DNA of 64,000 bases. Origin: Odontocerum albicorne. Lineage: Eukaryota > Arthropoda > Insecta > Trichoptera > Odontoceridae. The position numbers and the translations under genes are program-made. This document shows positions 31,815-41,847 of the stretch, piece by piece (the first letter of the stretch is position 1; every line of letters begins with the position of its first letter). Location of the stretch: NCBI GenBank assembly GCA_949825065.1, contig OX463848.1, positions 40,345,380-40,409,379 of the forward strand, in the 5' to 3' direction. The notes beneath the pieces are model-generated. The model saw only the letters and a program-made list of their open reading frames with translations. It did not search any database and was not told the DNA's origin.

Positions 31815-32056
31815 TTAACCCTGAGAGATCGGCGCACTGCTATAGCAGTGGAAGAAATTTGTTATACCCTTGTATTCTAAATGAATATCATTCATTTAGA
31901 ATACAAGGGTACATATTCTAAAATATATTTATGTTGTAAAAATATTTGTTTTTTTGTTGTTTAAAATAAATATTTATCACGAACGTCCAAATCGTAAATA
32001 TATCTCAGAACTAGATAGACAATTCTATTTTTTTCTCGTAGCGCTCTCAGGGTTAA
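31815..32056. mobile_element. TTAA-flanked MITE, third family, with internal hairpin
   Basis: TTAACCCTGAGAGATCGGCG at the left and CGCTCTCAGGGTTAA at the right. A perfect palindrome CACTGCTATAGCAGTG lies at 31835-31850. A second, longer hairpin with two 21-bp perfect arms occupies 31865-31911. Length 242 bp, no coding. Confidence 0.85.
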
Positions 32057-32080
32057 AGGGGACAATATTAATACAAATTA

Positions 32081-32523
32081 TTAACCCTTCCTTCCCTGTG
32101 TTATGTAACTAGTACACATTGCTTCTAAAAATTTTAATATCTCTATAAATATAATAAATACTGGGTTCAGATTTTAGGTATTCCTCCGTAATACATTTAC
32201 GCGTTGAATGAAAAAAAAGTAGAAATAATTAGCACTTATCGGCCACATCAGAGATATTTTGTGAAAATCGGGAATAAATTCACCAATACAATCAAACGAG
32301 TGCCAGAGTTGACGTAGGTATATTCATTCTAAAAAAACCGCTATGGGTGATAAGCGACGCTATTCACGTCTCTCTCACTCTACTTCGGTATATGGGAATG
32401 CAAGAAATAGAATCTCAGTTCGCTCGTTTCTCTCGCTTAGTAGCTCGCGGGCATTCGTTTGAGGTGGTCGCCTTGCCCGTTTTGTGAACGTCGGCCGATG
32501 TTTTTCAGGAAGGGAAAGGTTAA
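32081..32523. mobile_element. piggyBac-like TTAA element, copy 2
   Basis: TTAACCCTTCCTTCCCTGTG to CAGGAAGGGAAAGGTTAA, inverse to the copy at 25476 and lacking about 200 bp of its middle and right parts. It begins only 24 bp after the previous TTAA element ends. No coding. Confidence 0.85.
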
Positions 32524-33030
32524 CTAAATACTTTTTGATATAATTCTGGTTATTTTTTTTTTTATTAAACCTCGTATATGTGCATCGTTAATATGATTGA
32601 AATGTAAACAGAGTTTTATTTTAGGCATTATGAATAGTTTCGATTACAATTGTCCGGATGTTCTCATAGTTAATCTTGACATTTCCATGTTTTTGTCTAC
32701 GACGGAAAAATGCTACATTGTATCATGCAAATAATCTTCACCGTTGACAAATTACTTATAATTTGGAATTTTTGTTTGAAGCGGTTGACATTTGATGTGT
32801 TTTAAGTTCTCACTATGTTATTTTGTTGAGTTATCGGAGATTATTAGTAATTTCATAAGAAAATCGAATGCCATTATTAATTTATTTAGCCAACAAAAGT
32901 TAACTTCTAAACGCCTGTTTTGTTATAACATCACTTAATACTCGATTAAAATGTATATATTGAACCTGCGAAATGAAATATGTACTGTATTATTAATTAA
33001 TAGATAAAAAATTATCGATAGTCGAAAGCC
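32524..33030. other. No gene recognised
   Basis: AT-rich DNA without recognisable repeats or coding. Confidence 0.5.
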
Positions 33031-33034
33031 TTAC

Positions 33035-33125
33035 TCTCAATGGAGAAGTGATGACCTCCGTGACCTATTTGATAAAACACATGGCTTTCGTCCGAATTTT
33101 GGATGGCCCGAAATAAATGTTGTAA
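33035..33125 (+). mobile_element. SINE-W head remnant
   Basis: GACCTCCGTGACCTATTTGA, then TAAAACACATGGCTTTCGTC, corresponds to the SINE-W A-box half. The B box and tail are lost. Confidence 0.45.
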
Positions 33126-33244
33126 AAAAAATCCCAGCCTGGTAAAATAGTTTCTCTAACATACGTTGTAGTTATGTCAATTAGTGTAATGACGTATTGC
33201 TAGTTCCGGGGCTCCCTGTCGCGCCCTTCTATATGTTTATTTAT

Positions 33245-33372
33245 AATTCGAATATGTAGAACGGTAATAATAATAAAAAAGGGCAATTTATATAGCGCCG
33301 TTTAGAGAGCAGGCCCTCTTCAAGAACACTCAGGATTCGAACCCACTATTATTGACAGATCAAGAACACTAC
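33245..33372 (+). mobile_element. SINE-X copy
   Basis: Starts with TAATAATAATAAAA, then CAATTTATATAGCGCCGTTT, AGAGAGC and GGATTCGAACCCACTATTAT. The GGATTCGAACC piece is an inverted B-box-like motif, so the transcript would start from the other side. Eight similar segments are scattered in the window. Confidence 0.6.
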
Positions 33373-33398
33373 AAAACAAATATATACAAGTTACAGTA

Positions 33399-33558
33399 CC
33401 CGGCGGTAAGTAATGCACATCGGGCTTAAGAAAGAGACTATCCCTTTGTAGAGCGTCGTCTCTGTCGCACGGACAGTTAGCGCATCGTGCGACAGAGACG
33501 ACGCTCTACAAAGCGACAGTCTCTTTCTTAAGCCCGGTGTGTATTACTAACCGCCGGG
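33399..33558. mobile_element. Foldback MITE, TA target site
   Basis: Arms of about 70 bp begin CCCGGCGGT and are almost perfectly inverted, with a short centre (CACGGACAGTTAGCGCATCG, about 33459-33478). TA flanks at 33397-33398 and 33559-33560. The whole 160 bp would fold into one long hairpin. Confidence 0.9.
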
Positions 33559-33699
33559 TACTATAAGTATAATGATAGGAAGGTGTTGACTTCTGTTATT
33601 ATATTAGGTACTTCCCCGAATCTGCATATGTTTAGAGAAACATGTTTGGTAGAAAACCGAAGAACACTTCGTGATTTTTTATAATACGAGTACTTGCCA

Positions 33700-34090
33700 A
33701 AACGAGTTGTGTTTAAGTTCTTCCTAAAGCTGCACACGCCACACATATATTTAACACTTAGGCTAAGGCCACACCGAAGTGCTTCGCTTAGTGTTAAGCT
33801 AGGTGGTACGTGACTAATATACTAGGTGACTATAACAGTCACGTAGCGTGGTGCGAAGTGTGCAGTATGGCCATTGCGATAGTATGGGGTGCATTGGTTC
33901 GCTAGGATATGTCACCTAGCTCGCAGCGTAGCTCTAAGCACCAAGCGAGGTTCCTACCTGTGTGGCCGAGGCCTTAGAGGCAGACTATTCCACGCCACAT
34001 GACCAGCAACGGTAAAATATTTTATATATCATAATTCCCCGCTTATTGAATCGATTCGGATAAATCATATTATTTCAAAGTTCTACTCTT
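33700..34090. repeat. Repeat R, copy 1, split by a Harbinger MITE
   Basis: CTAAAGCTGCACACGCCACA...CACTTA and TTAGAGGCAGAC...CACGCCACATGACCAGC. Similar copies lie at 43770-43985 and 49150-49360, with partial ones at 37225-37440, 48740-48800, 61470-61640 and 63560-63690. It is an uncharacterised interspersed repeat. Confidence 0.7.
33761..33973. mobile_element. PIF/Harbinger-type MITE with TTA duplication
   Basis: 213 bp, ends GGCTAAGGCCACACCGAAG and CCTGTGTGGCCGAGGCC, flanked by TTA at 33758-33760 and 33974-33976. The arms match the two arms of the MADF-bearing element at 13662-14170 in inverse orientation. The unoccupied repeat R at 49150 shows a single TTA at this position. Confidence 0.9.
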
Positions 34091-34485
34091 CTCCGAAAGA
34101 ATATCTCTCAGATACAGACTGAAACATACAATGGAGACATCGCATTAACACATTCAATGCGATCAAAGTTCTACTTTTCTCCGAAGGAACATCTCTCAGA
34201 TACAGACTGGAAACAACAATGAAGACATCCCATTAACACATTCAATGCGATCAAATGAATACATTCAATGCGATCAAAGTTCTACTCTTCTCCGAAGGAA
34301 CATCTCTCAGATACAGACTGGAAACAACAATGAAGACATCCCATTAACACATTCAATGCGATCAAATGAATACATTCAATGCGATCAAAGTTCTACTCTT
34401 CTCCGAAGGAACATCTCTCAGATACAGACTGGAAACATACAATGGAGACATCCCATTAACACATTCAATGCGATCAAATTATTAA
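34075..34485. repeat. Tandem repeat, 88/111-bp units, 4 copies
   Basis: TTCTACTCTTCTCCGAAGGA starts units at 34081, 34169, 34280 and 34391. The difference of 23 bp is an extra partial duplication (AATGAATACATTCAATGCGA). The 81-residue open frame across it is a by-product. The array grows out of the 3' end of repeat R. Confidence 0.9.
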
Positions 34486-34499
34486 GGTAATTCACGTGT

Positions 34500-35270
34500 G
34501 GCTGACTAATTATTAAAATTTAAAAAAAAAAATCACTAGACTTGAAATCACTTGACGTACATGCGTTCCGCTCGAAGTATAGTATAGTATAGGAGTGGCC
34601 GAAGTTTGGAAAAGTGCAGAAAATATCTCAGGAAGAGAATGAATTTTAATGACAATTATGTTTATTTGAACACTGGTGAATATTTGGGTGTGCTAATACT
34701 AATAAACTAAACATCTATGCGTTGCTACGCTAGGAATTGAGTATGTGTATACAATTTCAACGCACTAGGAGCGGTAATAGTATCTTTGGTTTGCATACGA
34801 AAACGCGTCTTTAGCACCCGACGGTTGCGAAGAAGAACGCACTAGGCGCGTTGTTAGCATTGAACGTGTTAAGGGAATCGAATACCATATGCATGGGAAA
34901 AAAGAAGCGAATTAAGTATTGCATTCATTATACATGTTTTGTGACAAAGAACTGACGAGCTTAATATCGACAGCCAAACTTTCCCACTTTTGTATTTAAC
35001 TGTTGAGACATACAGTTTGTGTGCACAGCTGTCAAGTTACGATATTTCTAGGTAAATCGAGCTAACCAAAAATACACATTTTATACGTTTTTTTTATCTT
35101 GGGCTCGTGATAATATCGATTTTGTTTGAATATCTTTCATATAAAATTCTTTTTTTTTATATGGTATATCAGCGCAGTGTCTCACTTCAGTTTTCCATAA
35201 ATTTGTTAACTCAAGAGGTTAAAATGAAAGGGGATAAAACTAGTATCGAATGTATTTGCGTTTTTTAATG
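34500..35270. other. No gene recognised
   Basis: Unique-looking, mixed-composition DNA with no supported feature. Confidence 0.45.
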
Positions 35271-35274
35271 ACAT

Positions 35275-35610
35275 AAAAGCAGAGATGTAGTGCTAATTTG
35301 AGTGGAAGATCAAGGAAAGTAAGATCAGATCAAGTGAATAATAATTTGAGAGAGGAAAAATAAAGTCACAGAAATCGTAAGAGTTTTATGTGAAGGTGAG
35401 AACGAGCGTAAAATTATTTTTACGTTTTTTCTTTACAATGAATCATGCAAATAAATGAGAATTTATTACAAATGTACAAGTTTATCCTTAGATAAGAGAG
35501 ACATACGAGTATGTTTAGAGCACGTTGAGATTGTTCGGACATGTTCAACGAAACGAATGGGTGACGAAAGACTGAGTGATTCACGATGCTCACATGAATG
35601 GGACTCGTGA
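35275..35610. pseudogene. RTE-like LINE fragments in opposed orientation
   Basis: Plus: GTGCTAATTTGAGTGGAAGA, then GATCAAGTGAATAATAATTT (the ANVSG.R...DQVN-type region). From about 35500 the HVQRNEW-type piece (TTCGGACATGTTCAACGAAA) follows. Strongly decayed. Confidence 0.45.
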
Positions 35611-35749
35611 CAGATGACAACTGGGAAAGGTATGATTGAAACAAATGTTTTTCCAGAATGTTTTACAATGAACAAATACTTGATAAAAATCTCTCAAACC
35701 AACCAAACAAAAGGAAATAAAAAATTACATGGTGGCAAATTATTAAATT

Positions 35750-36195
35750 ATTATTATTACATACCATCATGCCGTGTCCCTGTCGGGATAGACATAAGAA
35801 AAGAGAGCCAGACTTTCCTATCGTGACACACCTATTTTGCCTCTTCTACATTCATAGACCTTCTCATACAGCATCTATTATTTCTTTTAACTTTTTACAT
35901 TTCCATTCAAAATATTACTCAATCCAATCATTCTTTCTTCGGCTTCCCCTACATGCCTACCACTCAATTTTGCATTGTTTTGTTAATTTATTCGTTCCAC
36001 GTGTCCAAAGCATCTAAGAGTACTTTTCTTCATCTTACTCAATACATCAGCCTGAAGTTCACATTCATCCCTCATCTTTTCACGCCTTTTTCTGTCGTCA
36101 ATTGTCACCCCATGTATTTTTGTTCCACGTCCACGTTTCACTCATATACATCAAAGTTGGTACTAAAATACCATTGTGGACTATCATCTTAGCAG
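35750..36195 (-). pseudogene. RTE-like LINE 3' fragment with tail
   Basis: Minus orientation: tail complement CATGCCGTGTCCCTGTCGGG near 35770, then broken C-terminal coding. The complement of TTTGTTAATTTATTCGTTCC...ACGTGTCCAAAGCATC corresponds to the FGHVERM-type motif, and the ECELQ/MCVKD-like region follows further on. Confidence 0.55.
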
Positions 36196-36254
36196 ATTTT
36201 AATACGGTCCGGTTCAAGTATATATTATTAATTTATATAAAATAGATAAACAAT

Positions 36255-36400
36255 ATATAAATAAAAACAATAAAAGTGAGATATCATCAATCAAATGAAA
36301 AATGAAAAGGAATGCTGGAGGGAAAATGAATATCGGGAATGAAACACGTAACATTAATTAGCCATGTAGCATTAAACTTAAACGACGTTTTTCATATGAA
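36255..36400 (-). mobile_element. LINE-W 3' UTR fragment
   Basis: AAAAGTGAGATATCATCAAT and GGAATGAAACACGTAACATT match the UTR of other LINE-W copies. Both ends are lost. Confidence 0.6.
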
Positions 36401-36759
36401 TTTTTTTGTGGAATTTATTTTGTGTAACGTTAATCCAAGTAGTGATCTCGGTGAAAAAGTTAAGGAACATCTGGAATGTGCGTAATCACAATACTGAATG
36501 TATTATTATTTTATCATTTCCGTTACCAGCCGCGACCACATGGACGCACGTTACTTAGCGGTCTGCTGAATCATCCATGGCTGCAGTCCGCAGTCGCGGT
36601 GCAGCGCCATTCTGAACGAACGTGCTGTTCTTGGTATCCTATCTCGAAATCACTTGTTTGATGACGATCTCCCTGGTTGAGTTGACAGCATGCTTGATTT
36701 CTACCCGAGGGTTTCGGGTTCGTTAGAAGAAGCTGCAGCGCTCACGTCACCTTTGAGAT

Positions 36760-36845
36760 TTCGCTATATATTTGACTGTTTTTTTTTTCCGAACCCGATA
36801 CCTCCGGGGGAATTCAAGCGTTACCACCTAGGCCACAAGATCGCT
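36760..36845 (-). mobile_element. SINE-W head remnant
   Basis: GAACCCGATACCTCCGGGGG followed by CCACCTAGGCCACAAGATCG on plus is the reverse of the SINE-W tRNA-like head. No tail remains. Confidence 0.4.
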
Positions 36846-37014
36846 TAGTTGGAAACTTATAAACTCTGACAAATGTGAACGCTGTTGAGTCATGCAACGT
36901 GTTATATAAGACTGCAAACTGCACGCAATTGCAGTCACTAATGGAGCACAAATCAATTTAACAAATGACGCGATCTAGAAACCTCAGGTTTAAACTAGAA
37001 CTTTGGCGTGACCT

Positions 37015-37220
37015 GTACGATACGTCATGGCCTAGTTGGTAAACACATGTCTTCCGACCCGCGGGTTGCGGACTCAAATCCCTTTTGTACCCATATTAAA
37101 AAAGGCTTCCTGTCAGATTTTCACTTAAGGCTTTTTTAACACTTTTCTGGTTACTCGAAAGAGATTTCCACATGACAATAAGCCCGTCAGGTTGTATTGT
37201 ATACTACATATGAATACTCC
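37015..37220 (+). mobile_element. SINE-W copy with readable head and tail
   Basis: Head: TCATGGCCTAGTTGGTAAAC (A box) and GCGGGTTGCGGACTCAAATC (B-box region). The linker holds GATTTTCACTTAAGGC. The tail is CACTTTTCTGGTTACTCGAA, GAGATTTCCACATGACAATA and AGCCCGTCAGGTTGTATTG. The tail matches the LINE-W 3' end, so both ends of the SINE can be assigned. Confidence 0.8.
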
Positions 37221-37224
37221 ACAC

Positions 37225-37440
37225 ATAAACTACACTACACCCAAAGCCGAATGTATTACATACCGGAAGATCTTCAAAGGTTTCGCTGTAGTTTGTCTTC
37301 ACTTGGTAAGTTTTTCTGCGGTTTTCTTACCAAAAATGTTTTTCTAAACATATGTACAATAGAGGCGGGGAAGTACCTAATCTAATGGCCAAAGCCACCA
37401 CCTTCCTTTCTTACACTCGACTTATTTATATTTATTTTGT
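37225..37440. repeat. Repeat R, partial
   Basis: Contains CCGAATGTATTACATACCGG, AGATCTTCAAAGGTTTCGCT and CTAATGGCCAAAGCCACCAC, found again near 61560, 52760 and 56370. Confidence 0.55.
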
Positions 37441-37454
37441 AATATTTTTAATCT

Positions 37455-37545
37455 GTCAATAATAGTCTGTTCGAATCCCGAGTTAGAGCGCTCTTGAGGT
37501 GAGTCTGCTGTTTAAATGGCACTGTATAAATTGTCCTTTTATTAT
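37455..37545 (-). mobile_element. SINE-X copy
   Basis: Reverse orientation: TGTTCGAATCCCGAGTTAGA, then GCGCTCTTGAGG and ATAAATTGTCCTTTTATTAT. Followed by a further fragment of SINE-W tail (37560-37612). Confidence 0.6.
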
Positions 37546-37614
37546 TATTATTATTATTTCTGGCTGCTTTGAAGAGATTGTCACATGACAATAAGCCCGT
37601 CATGTTGTATTCTA

Positions 37615-37812
37615 TTGTATATTTTCGTTGTATACAGTACAACCTGGCCGGCTTATTGCTACGTGGCAATCTTTTACAACCGACTAGAAAGATATCAACT
37701 GGCCTTAAGTAAAAACCAATCAGGAATGGTTTCAAAAAAAAATTGCGTTTGAATCCGCAACCTCGGGGTTTCAAGACAAGCGTCTTACAACTAGGCCACG
37801 GAGGTCATCACG
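37615..37812 (-). mobile_element. SINE-W copy
   Basis: Tail complement ACAACCTGGCCGGCTTATTG, linker GGCCTTAAGTAAAAACCAAT, and head GTCTTACAACTAGGCCACGG. A tail-to-tail pair with the fragment just upstream. Confidence 0.8.
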
Positions 37813-37849
37813 TTGTACTGTACACTACCGAGGTATATTACAGTGCAAT

Positions 37850-38350
37850 GATTATGATGATGAAACCGCAAAAGTCCCGATCAGACCTGTGTATCAATGG
37901 TTACCCTAGCCATTGCATATGACTCAGCCTGGACGGCAGCGATGACGTTGGTGACCGATGACGATGGAGCTGTTATCAATTGCATATTCATCTCTGCTAT
38001 TCAATTAGACGTTGTTTTCAACGGGGCGTCGAACATGCGGTTCGTGGACTGGTGGAAATTTTCGAATGACACTCTTATCTTACTCGATAAAATCCACTCC
38101 ATTCTTCTTTTTCTAACTCTTCGTCTATATTTTTAAGTTGTGTACCAAAAGTATACCCGAAAATGTGTATGTACCATAATAGAGGTCCATAATTACCCCA
38201 CGCGAAGTCGCGACGACTTACAGCTTCCAAAAACCGGAGAAGTCAAAATAATTTATACTGAACTTATATCCCTGCACATAAAAATATCAATGCTTTAAAA
38301 AAAAGCATGAGCTAATACATGAAAAAAAAAAGCAAAATTTTCAAAATTCA
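37850..38350. other. No gene recognised
   Basis: A plus open frame of 79 residues begins at 37897 with a polar, Asp-rich start. It has no family resemblance that I can support, and no splice or promoter signal decides whether it is real. Confidence 0.35.
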
Positions 38351-38370
38351 TCCCTAAAATTCTTATTATT

Positions 38371-38725
38371 AACCGTATTACAATCCGTGCAGTGAGACTC
38401 TGGAATCAGTTACAAACCAATGTTAGACTCGCTCCGCCCTTGGAATGCTTTAAGAAGCGACTGAAAAAACTCTTAATTTCTAGTCAGTAATATAACGTGT
38501 TTCATTCATTTTTTCCTTTCCTCTCCACCATCCCTTCCTTTTCCTTTGATCGATGATATCTCACTTTATGTGAAAAGGAATTTTCGGGTGATTGTCCGTC
38601 TTTGTGGAGTTTGTGGGCATGTCATCACGTATGTGTTCGGGAATTTCGTGAGGATGGATAGTCATTTGAATGATTTATGCGACCACTTGCTTCATTTACT
38701 TCTGTCTGATTAAATAAATAAAGTT
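38371..38725 (+). mobile_element. LINE-W 3' end, clean C-terminus
   Basis: Codons from 38371 read NRITIRAVRLWNQLQTNVRL, then APPLECFKKRLKKLLISSQ and a stop at 38488-38490. This is the best-preserved C-terminus of the family. The 3' UTR follows, but the last tail block is replaced by TGATTAAATAAATAAAG. Confidence 0.85.
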
Positions 38726-38734
38726 AAATAAATA

Positions 38735-38850
38735 TTGTAATTTATTTTTATCAAACACTGTTTATTCCACTTTTTTGTAACGGTATAACCCTACCGGTTT
38801 TAAGGCTTTCACCTCATCTTCAGGGGAGCACAAACAAGACTTGTTTATAC
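38735..38850 (-). mobile_element. PLE-A terminal repeat, inverted copy
   Basis: AATTTATTTTTATCAAACAC, TGTTTATTCCACTTTTTTGT, AACGGTATAACCCTACCGG and CATCTTCAGGGGAGCACAAA on plus. It matches 29790-29905 but is joined directly to PLE-B without a GIY-YIG part. Confidence 0.75.
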
Positions 38851-38854
38851 CGTC

Positions 38855-39312
38855 ATAATATTATGTAAAAGGAAAAATATGTAAATAAAAAGCTTATTTA
38901 ATATTTTTGTGTTCACCACAGGTTTATTTTTAGGTTTACAACCGGTTTCGAAGACCACCGTCTTCATCGTGAGGTGAAGATAAACTAAATTGGTAAAAAT
39001 ATATTTCCTGTACAAGTGTAAATAATATAATATAAGAGAAATGAGATAGGGGGAGAGATGTGATACAATGGTAAATGGGGCGGGGAAAATGAAAAGGAAT
39101 CTTTAAGGCAGGTCAAGTCTGGATATCCAGGGGGGGGTTTTAAATAGGAAACATATTAAGCAGTTTAAATATCATTAACAACCAAACATATTATGAAAAT
39201 TGGTTTGGTTGTTGATGATATTTAAACTTAATTTTTATTTACTTATTTTTCCTTTTACATAAAACATGGAACCACAAAGTGAAACTATAGTATGCTAGAA
39301 GATTCAAGAAGT
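38855..39312. mobile_element. PLE-B, copy 2
   Basis: Same sequence, same GTCATAATATTA flanks and same order as 30406-30858, including the minus-strand core CTCACGATGAAGACGGTGGT. Differs by small indels and a short inverted segment (ATTAAGCAGTTTAAATATCA). Confidence 0.75.
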
Positions 39313-39354
39313 CATAATATTATATTACCCGAGACATCTTTTAGAAGATTCAGG

Positions 39355-39515
39355 GGAGCACAAACAAGTCTTGTTTGTGCTCCCCTGAAGATGAAGTGAA
39401 AGCCTTGAAACCGGTAGGGTTATACCGTTACAAAAAAGTGGAATAAACAGTGTTCGATAAAAATAAATTACAAAGTCTTTAAACCTCCACAACGTTAATG
39501 CCTTAACTATAAACA
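39355..39515 (+). mobile_element. PLE-A terminal repeat with intact hammerhead-like core
   Basis: Core at 39382-39419: CCC, CTGAAGA, a stem-II region, GAA, ACCGGT, A, GGG. It is followed by GTTATACCGTTACAAAAAAG, TGGAATAAACAGTG and the TAATGCCTTAACTATAAAC end. Directly before it, GTCTTGTTTGTGCTCCCC mirrors the upstream CAGGGGAGCACAAACAAG, giving a short palindrome (about 39351-39388). Confidence 0.75.
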
Positions 39516-39559
39516 ACATAAAAATAAATACTATTTGGAAAAAATGCATGTATCATTCG

Positions 39560-39640
39560 AGGGGAGTAGCACAGCGCGGGGTTCGAACCGGTGGCCTTCC
39601 GCACGGAAATCCAATACGTTACCGCGTGGCCATGCACTTC
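39560..39640 (-). repeat. tRNA-like pseudo-gene or SINE head
   Basis: Minus strand: TGGCCACGCGGTAACGTATT (A box) and GGTTCGAACCCCGCG (perfect B-box core). The T-stem and acceptor do not pair fully and no terminator follows in place, so I do not call a functional tRNA. Confidence 0.4.
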
Positions 39641-40129
39641 ATCTATCTTTCACAGTTTACAAAAAATAGCCTAGATTTTAACATATGATAGGTGCCCAAA
39701 GTATTTAATCCCAATAATGAGGTAGGATTATAAATTCTATGGGGCCTGAGAGAGTAAACACTTGCCGGATTCAGCAATGATTTTAGACATTTTTTTCGTT
39801 CACATCACCCAAGGGACTCATGAATTTTTATCACGTTTGTCGTCCCGTAAGCACCACACGGCTATGCTGAAAAGCGCTGAAATATCATAGTTCGTTTATT
39901 CTTCTCCTGAAAAATGCAAAGTAGAATGGGTTGTTGTATCCTTTTGCATATTTGATGACGCTGAAATTGATGTCGTTTGTTTTTGTCTGTGTTAATTTTG
40001 TCAGCGAAACACCGAGAAATAAGATATTTGCAAAGATAATTTTTACGATGTTTGCAGAAGTTAGTTTTCTTTTACCGATATTTTTTTGATCCCAATGTTA
40101 ATAGGTTTTTCGCAATTTTATTTTGGTTC

Positions 40130-40179
40130 AAGGATGTATTTTAGATAGAAATATTTATTCTATAATCTTCGAAAAAACT
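40130..40179 (-). mobile_element. PLE-B, left part, interrupted by LTR-W
   Basis: ATAATCTTCGAAAAAACT is the continuation of the ATAGATTTACTTTGTGGTGC sequence at 40636. The two halves join when the solo LTR and one AAACT are removed. Confidence 0.7.
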
Positions 40180-40630
40180 TTAGCGAATGTCCTTGAAGGA
40201 CGAGATGATGATAGTAGTTGTTGGCAAATTAATAAAATACGTCAATTAGCAATGCGGAAAGAGAGAGTGAATGAATCAATGAATAATAATTAATGATGCT
40301 TTATTTATCGGTAAGTAGGTATTTATACATTTCAGAATGGGCGCGGGAGTGCGCCCGCAATATATTTTTATCTCGCTTCTGTGCGTGCAGAAATGGTCGG
40401 TTGAAATATTGCAGACATCGCAAATAATATTGTGGGTAGACAATTTGTTGGCGAAAACGGTGAGACGGCGTGATGCGTTCTCTTTCTACTGTGGAATGTA
40501 TCGTAAATAGTATTTGTGGGTAAACAATTTCAATGTTTTGGTATGCGACCTTTGGACATATCCGAAGGTCGTTTCGTCGGTCGTTGACCGTGTGTGACGA
40601 CAATATTCAGCGACGACAGTAGTTCCTACA
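40180..40630 (-). mobile_element. LTR-W solo LTR, copy A
   Basis: 451 bp with 5-bp duplications AAACT (40175-40179, 40631-40635). On the minus strand it starts TGTAGGAACTAC and has a TATA-like element (TATAAATACC at about 40318-40325) with AATAAAG at about 40298. It ends near CATTCGCTAA. There is no internal retroelement sequence, so the element was lost by LTR recombination. A 5-bp duplication fits Gypsy or BEL/Pao. Confidence 0.9.
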
Positions 40631-40635
40631 AAACT

Positions 40636-40980
40636 ATAGATTTACTTTGTGGTGCCATGTTTTATGTAAAAGGAAAAATCAGTAAATAAAACACTTATTT
40701 TATATTTCTGTGTTCACCACTGGTTTATTTTTGGGTTAACTACCGGTTTCAACGAATTTACTACCATCTCGCCCCACTTCTCTCCCCCTACCTCATTCCT
40801 CTTATATTATTTCCACTTGTACCTGAAATATATTTTTAACAATTTAGTTTATCTTCACCTGACGATGTAGACGGTGGTCTTCGATACCGGTAGTAAACCC
40901 AAAATAAAACAATGGTGTACACAAAAATATCAAATAAGTGTTTTATTTACTTATTTTTCCTTTTACAAAAATATTTTTTT
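40636..40980. mobile_element. PLE-B, copy 3, palindromic
   Basis: Contains the minus-type end (GTGTTCACCACTGGTTTATT) and then, inverted, the plus-type end (CACCTGACGATGTAGACGGT, GGTCTTCGATACCGGTAGTA). The ends facing each other are about 250 bp apart. The plus core has GATAC in place of GAAAC. Confidence 0.7.
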
Positions 40981-41034
40981 TACGATTGAAAATTGTCTCA
41001 TCCTTGTAAAATACAATAGATCGTCTGATAACGT

Positions 41035-41230
41035 ACGCGTGCTAGTGTTGTTGCCTCTTTACGTGTGATCGAGCTATCTACACGTGCAATAATAACTTCA
41101 CGAATTCCATGCTTACTCCAGTGGCTGTAAACCTGAAGGCTCGATCTGGGTTCCGACTGGGGTCAAAGACAGTGTTGTCTCCCAGCCACGCTCTTTAATA
41201 TTTTAGAATCATCAATTCGGAAGGTACATT
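41035..41230 (+). repeat. Copy of the repeat at 19500-19640
   Basis: Shared pieces: CCAGTGGCTGTAAACCTGAA, GGCTCGATCTGGG, TTTAATATTTTAGAATCATC. Probably the 3' tail of the retroelement with the zinc-finger-like motif. Confidence 0.55.
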
Positions 41231-41611
41231 ACAAAATAACAAGAATTAATATACAACGTTATATAAATTTCAATATCTGCCCAAATATCAGAGGCAGAAT
41301 TGCCAGCTCCAAGTTTCTGGTAGATAATAAATTTATACATACCATTGTGTCATGTTACTTTTGGTGGAGCAGAGTTTGTGTCTTCGCACACAAATTTTGC
41401 CTCGTCCACATCCATGCATCTCGTCATTAAGACTCCTCTGTTTGTCATATTTCTCACCTTTCTCTCAATTGAAAAGTCACCTTCCGTTATTATTACTTCG
41501 GTCTGCTTGTTCCTCATTATATAATATATTATTTTATGACATATATTTTTTAAATTTGCTGTTTTATTTACCGCGTTCGTGTTGAATTATAAGTACGGAA
41601 AGCCTATTAAA

Positions 41612-41742
41612 AGCTGTCAGAAACACGACAATCGCCCCAAAAGTTATTTCAAAACAATTTTTATTATCCGACCAAAACTGGCGGAAAAAGCTAATGGAAA
41701 AGTATTATCCGACGAATTCAGGAAACATCGTTTCTGACAGCT
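41612..41742. mobile_element. Small MITE-like inverted-repeat element
   Basis: 131 bp bounded by AGCTGTCAGAAAC and its exact inverse GTTTCTGACAGCT. The inner sequence has no coding. No clear target duplication. Confidence 0.5.
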
Positions 41743-41847
41743 GCCAAATATTTTTGTATATTTTAGATCTGTTTGTATTACATTTTCTCCCCTTCCCAAC
41801 TCTTAAATTAAACAATATTACGAATATAGTCACGTTCCGTATAGTGT

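Noticed and set aside
34245..34490. Repetitive 81-residue protein
   Set aside because: Explained entirely by the 88/111-bp tandem repeat at the end of repeat R.
39560..39640. tRNA gene on the minus strand
   Set aside because: A and B boxes are present but the acceptor and T stems do not pair properly. It fits a tRNA-derived SINE head.
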